From Ectothiorhodospiraceae bacterium (GTDB lineage: Bacteria > Pseudomonadota > Gammaproteobacteria > Nitrococcales > AK92): 9,417 bases of DNA. Both the position numbers and the translations under genes were made by a program. The DNA lies in the NCBI GenBank assembly GCA_029263635.1, contig JAJUFY010000067.1, forward strand, positions 1 through 9,417. Reading direction: 5' to 3'. This document shows positions 6,036 to 9,417 of the stretch, in pieces (the stretch's first letter is position 1; each line of letters begins with the position of its first letter). The notes under the pieces were generated by a model that saw nothing but the letters and a program-made list of their open reading frames with translations, did not search any database and was not told the DNA's origin.

Positions 6036-7598
6036 CACCGGCATGCCCTTGCCGTCTGTTTCGATGTGCTCCAGCAGGCGCGAGACCTGCTCCGGATGGC
6101 GCGGGATAGTGAGCTCAACCCGCTGCCGGCGCGGCAGGCCTTTGAACGGCTGGCGCGGACGCACCTGGCGCGCCAGTTCGGGCAGGAAACTGTTGGCCCG
6201 CAGAAAATCCACCAGCAACTGGCGTGAGGCGGTGCGGTAGTCGGCGCTGATGCTGACTGGTCCGAACAGCACTTTGTAGCGCGGGTTGGCCGCGACATAG
6301 GCGCCGATACCTTTCCAGAGCAGCAGCAGCGGCTGGTAGCTGCGCTGGTATTCCGGCCGGATGAAAGAGCGGCCAAGCTCCAGCGCCGGGTTCAGGGCAT
6401 CGAGCAACTGGCGCCGGAAGCGGAACAGCGATTGCGTGTACAACCCCTTGCGGCCGTAGCGGGCCAGGATGTGGTCGGCCTGGCCGAGCCGATATGCGCC
6501 TACCAGTTCGCGTCGCTCGTGGTGCCAGATAAACAGATGCAGGTAATAGGCGTCGTGCAGGCCGATGTCACGGCTCCGGCCGGTGCCCTCGCCAGTAGCG
6601 CGGAAGGTGACCTCCCGCAGGCGGCCGATTTCCTGCAGCAGCCGCGGGATCCGGTCGGCCCGCACGCAGTACGCACTGAACGGACCGCTTTCAGCCAGCA
6701 ACGTGTCGCGGTCGAGCGCGGCGACTTCGGCCGCCAGCAGTTCGGGATCTTCGGCCGCAGCGATGGGTTCCGCCTGGGCGAGCGGTACGACCTCCGCCGG
6801 CTGCTCGGCGAGCGCGTAGCAGCGCAGCCGCAGCAGGGCGGCCATATCCTCTGCGGGCATGCCGGCCAGCCGCTCAGGTGTGACAGGTGCGCCGAATCGC
6901 ACGCTGATCCGGCTGCCTGCCTTGTTCAGCAATTCACGCGGCAGCAGCGCGGTGCGCAGACGCGGGTGCACCAGCCCGGCGATTTGGAAGCCGACGCTGT
7001 TGCGCCCTGGAATATAAGCCGGAATTACCGGCGCACCGGTGCGGGCGACGATCCGCAGCGCTGCCGGGTGCCAGGCCGGATCGGTAACGGTGCCGCGCCG
7101 CAGTTGCAGATGGGATACCTCGCCGGCTGGGAACACCACTAGCAGACCGCCATCTTCGACCCAGCGCACGGCCTGCCGCAGCGGTGCGCGGTTACGACGG
7201 CCGGCGTCCGGGCCGCCGAACGGATCGACCGCGATGAACAGCGGTGCGATCTCAGGGATGCGGCTCAGCAGGCCGTTGGCAAGGAAACGCACATCGGGGC
7301 GAATGTGGCGCAGCAGCTTGGCCAGTACCAGCCCTTCGATGGCGCCGTATGGATGGTTGGCGACCAGCACTGCGCCGCCGCTGACGGGGATATGAGCGAG
7401 TTCGTTCGCGGCCGCCTGTGGTTCGACCTCAAGCCAGGCCAGTGCGGCATCCACGAATCTGTCGGGGTCGAGTCCGCGCGGCAGCTCGTCGTAAGCAGCC
7501 TGCAGCCGGCGCAGACCGCTCAGCCGCTCCAGCAGTTCCTCCAGTGGGCCCAGGCGCAGGGCGCCGTTGAGCAGAAACGGATCGGCCAGTTCGCGCAT
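5832..7598 (-). CDS. Bifunctional acyltransferase, OlsF/COG3176 type (lysophospholipid/ornithine-lipid acyltransferase)
   Basis: The 588-residue product has two acyltransferase parts. Residues ~70-260 are PlsC-like: VANHPYGAIEGLVL (79-92) is the His motif, with His82 and acidic Glu88 where relatives have Asp or Glu. RFLANGLL (104-111) and FPAGEVS (156-162) match later motifs, and VIPAYIPGRNS (191-201) follows. Residues ~305-480 resemble the OlsB/GNAT-like domain of putative hemolysins (COG3176): REVTFRATGEGTGRSRD (328-344), YYLHLFIWH (351-359), LVGAYRLG (365-372), LELGRSFIRPEYQ (406-418). A protein of this design, OlsF of Serratia, makes ornithine lipid by N- and O-acylation. That activity is an inference here, since simple lysophospholipid acylation is also possible. 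ATG 7598 has GAGGAG 4 nt upstream. The 3' end overlaps the convergent protease gene by 204 bp. It lies 106 bp downstream of comM on the same strand. Confidence 0.85.
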   Translation of the reverse strand: MRELADPFLLNGALRLGPLEELLERLSGLRRLQAAYDELPRGLDPDRFVDAALAWLEVEPQAAANELAHIPVSGGAVLVANHPYGAIEGLVLAKLLRHIRPDVRFLANGLLSRIPEIAPLFIAVDPFGGPDAGRRNRAPLRQAVRWVEDGGLLVVFPAGEVSHLQLRRGTVTDPAWHPAALRIVARTGAPVIPAYIPGRNSVGFQIAGLVHPRLRTALLPRELLNKAGSRISVRFGAPVTPERLAGMPAEDMAALLRLRCYALAEQPAEVVPLAQAEPIAAAEDPELLAAEVAALDRDTLLAESGPFSAYCVRADRIPRLLQEIGRLREVTFRATGEGTGRSRDIGLHDAYYLHLFIWHHERRELVGAYRLGQADHILARYGRKGLYTQSLFRFRRQLLDALNPALELGRSFIRPEYQRSYQPLLLLWKGIGAYVAANPRYKVLFGPVSISADYRTASRQLLVDFLRANSFLPELARQVRPRQPFKGLPRRQRVELTIPRHPEQVSRLLEHIETDGKGMPVLLRQYLKLGGRVLGFNVDAAFANALDGLIMVDLTRTDPAVLARYMGRDGAARFLAWHGCNSETRAAG

Positions 7599-7602
7599 AA
7601 CG

Positions 7603-7608
7603 CTCCTC
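7603..7608 (-). promoter_or_regulatory. Ribosome binding site of the acyltransferase gene
   Basis: On the minus strand GAGGAG lies 4 nt before ATG 7598 and supports that start. The 106-bp gap to comM (7599-7704) shows no convincing terminator or promoter, so co-transcription with comM is possible. Confidence 0.65.
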
Positions 7609-7704
7609 GCATGCAGGTGTTTGCACGGAGCGTAGGCGGTGGATCTTACCGGCCGGTTGAACCTCGATGACCGACGGGTGACGGCGAGGCGTGGCCGTGG
7701 TGTC

Positions 7705-9198
7705 TCAGCCCGACAGCGGCAGCCGGCGGTAACCCACCGCTTCCAGCACGTGGGCGGTGGCGATGCGGTCGCTGCCGTCGAGGTCGGCGATGGTGCGGGC
7801 GACTCGCAGGATGCGGTGGTAGCCGCGGGCGGACAGGCGCAGCCGGTCGACCGCCTGGTCCAGCAGCTGCTGGGTCGCCGAGTCCAGGCGGCAGGCCTGA
7901 TCCAGTTGTGCGCCGCTGAGGCGGGCGTTGACCACGCCCCGCGTCAGCTGCCGGGCCCTGGCGGCGATCACCCGCTCCCGCACGGCGGCGCTGGGTTCGC
8001 CGTCCGGCGCGGCGCGCAGCACCGACGCCGGCAGGCGGGGAACCTCGACGATCATGTCGATGCGGTCGAGCAGCGGGCCGGACAGCCGGTTCCGGTAACG
8101 CGCCACCTGTTCGGCGCTGCAGCGGCAGCGGCCGTCGGGGTCGCCGAGGTAGCCGCAGGGGCAGGGATTCATGGCGGCGATCAGTTGGAAGCGGGCCGGA
8201 TACTGTACCCGTGCCGCTGCCCGGGAAATGGCGACATAGCCGGTTTCCAGCGGCTCGCGCAGCGCCTCCAGCGCCCGCCGGCTGAACTCGGGCAGTTCGT
8301 CGAGGAACAGCACGCCGTTGTGGGCTAGCGAGATCTCGCCGGGCCGCGGCCGGGCGCCGCCGCCGATCAGCGCCACGTCGGAGCTGCTGTGGTGCGGAGC
8401 CCGCAGCGGCCGCCGGCCCCACAGCTGCGGCTGGAAGCCCAGGTCGCTGACCGAGGCCACGGCGGCCGTTTCCAGGCGTTCGGCCTCGGTCATGGGCGGC
8501 AGGATGCCGGGCAGCCGGGCGGCCAGCATGCTCTTGCCGGTGCCGGGCGGGCCGACGAACAGCAGCGAATGGCCGCCGGCGGCGGCGATCTCCAGTGCCC
8601 GCTTGGCCGGTTGCTGACCCTTAACATCCACGAGGTCGGCCACCGGCACGGCATCGGAGGGTGGGGGCGGCTCCGCCGGATTGAGCGACGCGGTGCCGGT
8701 CAGATGCGCGCAGACTTCCAGCAGGTGACCGGCGCCGAAGCAGGCTTGCGGATGCACCAGCGCCCCTTCGGCCGCGCTCGCCGATGGCACGATCAGCCGG
8801 CGGCCGCTGGCACGGCTCTGGAGCGCCAGCGGCAGCACCCCGGTAATCGGCCTTAGCGAGCCGTCCAGGCCCAGCTCGCCGGCAAACTCGTATTCTTCCA
8901 GCTCGGCCTTGAGCTGACCGCTGGCCTTGAGAATGCCGAGCGCGATCGGCAGGTCGAAGCGGCCGCCCTCCTTCGGCAGGTCGGCCGGTGCCAGGTTGAC
9001 CGTGATGCGGCGGTTGGGAAATTCGAAGCCGCAGGTGAGCAGCGCGGAGCGGACCCGGTCCTTGCTCTCGCGCACGGCGGCCTCCGGCAGGCCGACGATG
9101 GAGAGCGCCGGCAGGCCGTTGGCCAGATGCACCTCCACCATCACCGCCGGCGCGTCGATGCCCAGAGCCGCACGGCTGCGTATCACCGCCAGTGCCAT
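7705..9198 (-). CDS. comM: YifB/ComM family Mg-chelatase-like AAA+ ATPase
   Basis: The 497-residue product has the full ComM length and layout: an N-terminal Lon-protease-like (ChlI) domain (~20-140, with LPALSIVGLPEAAVRESKDR at 29-48 and NLAPADLPKEGGRFDLPIAL at 68-87), an AAA+ Mg-chelatase core, and a C-terminal helical domain (~400-495). Walker A is GPPGTGKS (216-223) and Walker B is VLFLDE (296-301). A cysteine cluster, CPCG...CRC (Cys346, 348, 358, 360), follows AAMNP and probably binds a metal. GPLLDRIDM (374-382) and RGYHRILRVARTIADL (458-473) are the arginine-finger and sensor-2 type regions. In naturally competent bacteria ComM is a hexameric helicase that extends branch migration of incoming single-stranded DNA. 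It also occurs in species not known to be competent. ATG 9198 has a very purine-rich site, GGAGGGGGGAC, just upstream. Confidence 0.96.
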   Translation of the reverse strand: MALAVIRSRAALGIDAPAVMVEVHLANGLPALSIVGLPEAAVRESKDRVRSALLTCGFEFPNRRITVNLAPADLPKEGGRFDLPIALGILKASGQLKAELEEYEFAGELGLDGSLRPITGVLPLALQSRASGRRLIVPSASAAEGALVHPQACFGAGHLLEVCAHLTGTASLNPAEPPPPSDAVPVADLVDVKGQQPAKRALEIAAAGGHSLLFVGPPGTGKSMLAARLPGILPPMTEAERLETAAVASVSDLGFQPQLWGRRPLRAPHHSSSDVALIGGGARPRPGEISLAHNGVLFLDELPEFSRRALEALREPLETGYVAISRAAARVQYPARFQLIAAMNPCPCGYLGDPDGRCRCSAEQVARYRNRLSGPLLDRIDMIVEVPRLPASVLRAAPDGEPSAAVRERVIAARARQLTRGVVNARLSGAQLDQACRLDSATQQLLDQAVDRLRLSARGYHRILRVARTIADLDGSDRIATAHVLEAVGYRRLPLSG

Positions 9199-9204
9199 GT
9201 CCCC

Positions 9205-9209
9205 CCTCC
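9205..9209 (-). promoter_or_regulatory. Ribosome binding site of comM
   Basis: On the minus strand GGAGG, extended by more G residues, lies 6 nt before ATG 9198. It fits the conserved N-terminus of the family. Confidence 0.65.
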
Positions 9210-9218
9210 CTGTGTGCC

Positions 9219-9257
9219 CAGGAGCCTCGAACAGGCCGCAGGTCTATAAGGCTCCTG
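9219..9257. repeat. 9-bp perfect inverted repeat upstream of comM
   Basis: CAGGAGCCT (9219-9227) and AGGCTCCTG (9249-9257) are perfect inverted copies separated by 21 bp. On the minus strand the inner arm ends about 20 nt before the comM start. The sequence TATAGA on that strand lies at the edge of the loop, next to the distal arm, and could be a -10 element. The repeat may be an operator, a leader hairpin or a degenerate REP-like pair, since GCAGGAGC also occurs in the unit at 4080. Confidence 0.5.
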
Positions 9258-9336
9258 CATGCTGCGGTTTATGCGGCCGCGGTTTGCCGTCGCGTTATGA
9301 TTATGACTGAAGGAAGCGCGTCACATCGGATCGTGC

Positions 9337-9417
9337 ATGGTTGCGAGACTTTCCCGCCTGTTTACCAGCCGTAGCCGGCCTCTGGCCGTGCTGGTGCTGT
9401 TCATCTGCCTGCTGGCG
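9337..9417 (+). CDS. N-terminus of an unknown membrane or exported protein, cut by the window edge
   Basis: Only 27 codons are visible from ATG 9337 to the right edge. They read MVARLSRLFTSRSRPLAVLV followed by a hydrophobic run ending LFICLLA. A basic start followed by a hydrophobic stretch is typical of a signal peptide or a first transmembrane helix. A weak GGA lies 6 nt upstream (9328-9330). The frame has a stop at 9304-9306, so the start must be here or at CTG 9307. The gene is divergent from comM. Too little is visible to name a family. Confidence 0.5.
   Translation, partial: MVARLSRLFTSRSRPLAVLVLFICLLA

Noticed and set aside
6432..7142. 236-residue plus-strand open frame
   Set aside because: It is antisense to the acyltransferase, which has conserved motifs throughout this stretch.
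7648..7657. ACCGGCCGGT palindrome between comM and the acyltransferase gene
   Set aside because: A 10-bp palindrome of G/C-rich sequence is expected by chance at this base composition, and nothing around it suggests an operator or terminator.
7639..8328. 229-residue plus-strand open frame
   Set aside because: It is antisense to the C-terminal part of comM and has a composition typical of a shadow frame.
9296..9301. TATGAT as a plus-strand -10 box for the right-edge gene
   Set aside because: No acceptable -35 lies 15-19 bp upstream, so it was not called as a promoter.
9303..9374. Short frame starting ATG ACT GAA GGA before the right-edge gene
   Set aside because: It encodes only about 23 residues, overlaps the better-supported signal-peptide-like start at 9337 and has no ribosome site.

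Overview
The window is GC-rich, densely packed chromosomal DNA. The gene set (an RluE-type 23S rRNA pseudouridine synthase, a ComM/YifB ATPase, an OlsF/COG3176-like double acyltransferase, a PCu(A)C copper chaperone) and the REP-like repeats with a GTAGGAGC/GCAGGAGC core suggest a free-living, high-GC gammaproteobacterium or a close relative. The genus cannot be told from this sequence. No tRNA, rRNA, CRISPR array, transposase, phage or plasmid gene was seen.

Layout, left to right. (1) Bases 1-1800, minus strand: the first 600 residues of a lipoprotein that runs off the left edge. It resembles the non-anammox relatives of hydrazine synthase alpha (HzsA-related, PD40 propeller) and carries an unusual linker with three cysteine-bracketed units. 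(2) 1801-2248: a gene-poor spacer with a 120-bp inverted-repeat element at 2023-2142. (3) 2249-3475, minus: a lone M16 zinc peptidase with a complete catalytic site. (4) 3585-4052, plus, divergent from it: a secreted PCu(A)C copper chaperone with a His-rich tail. (5) 4076-4187: two REP-like units in opposite orientation flanking a strong hairpin. (6) 4217-4822, plus: RluE. It converges, 6 bp apart, on an 87-residue unknown hydrophilic protein (4829-5092, minus). (7) 5220-6035, plus: a CPBP/CAAX-like membrane protease whose last ~70 codons overlap antisense the 3' end of the next gene. (8) 5832-7598, minus: a two-domain acyltransferase of the OlsF/hemolysin type. (9) 7705-9198, minus: comM. (10) From 9337, plus: the start of an unknown membrane or exported protein that runs off the right edge.

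Most genes are single transcription units facing each other or back to back, and there is no obvious multi-gene pathway. The nearest thing to a shared theme is the cell envelope: an exported lipoprotein, a periplasmic copper chaperone, an intramembrane protease and a membrane-lipid acyltransferase. comM and the acyltransferase are co-directional, 106 bp apart, and could share a transcript. The points most worth a second look are the HzsA-related lipoprotein with its cysteine units, the antisense-overlapping C-terminal extension of the CPBP protease, and the two non-coding repeat elements.
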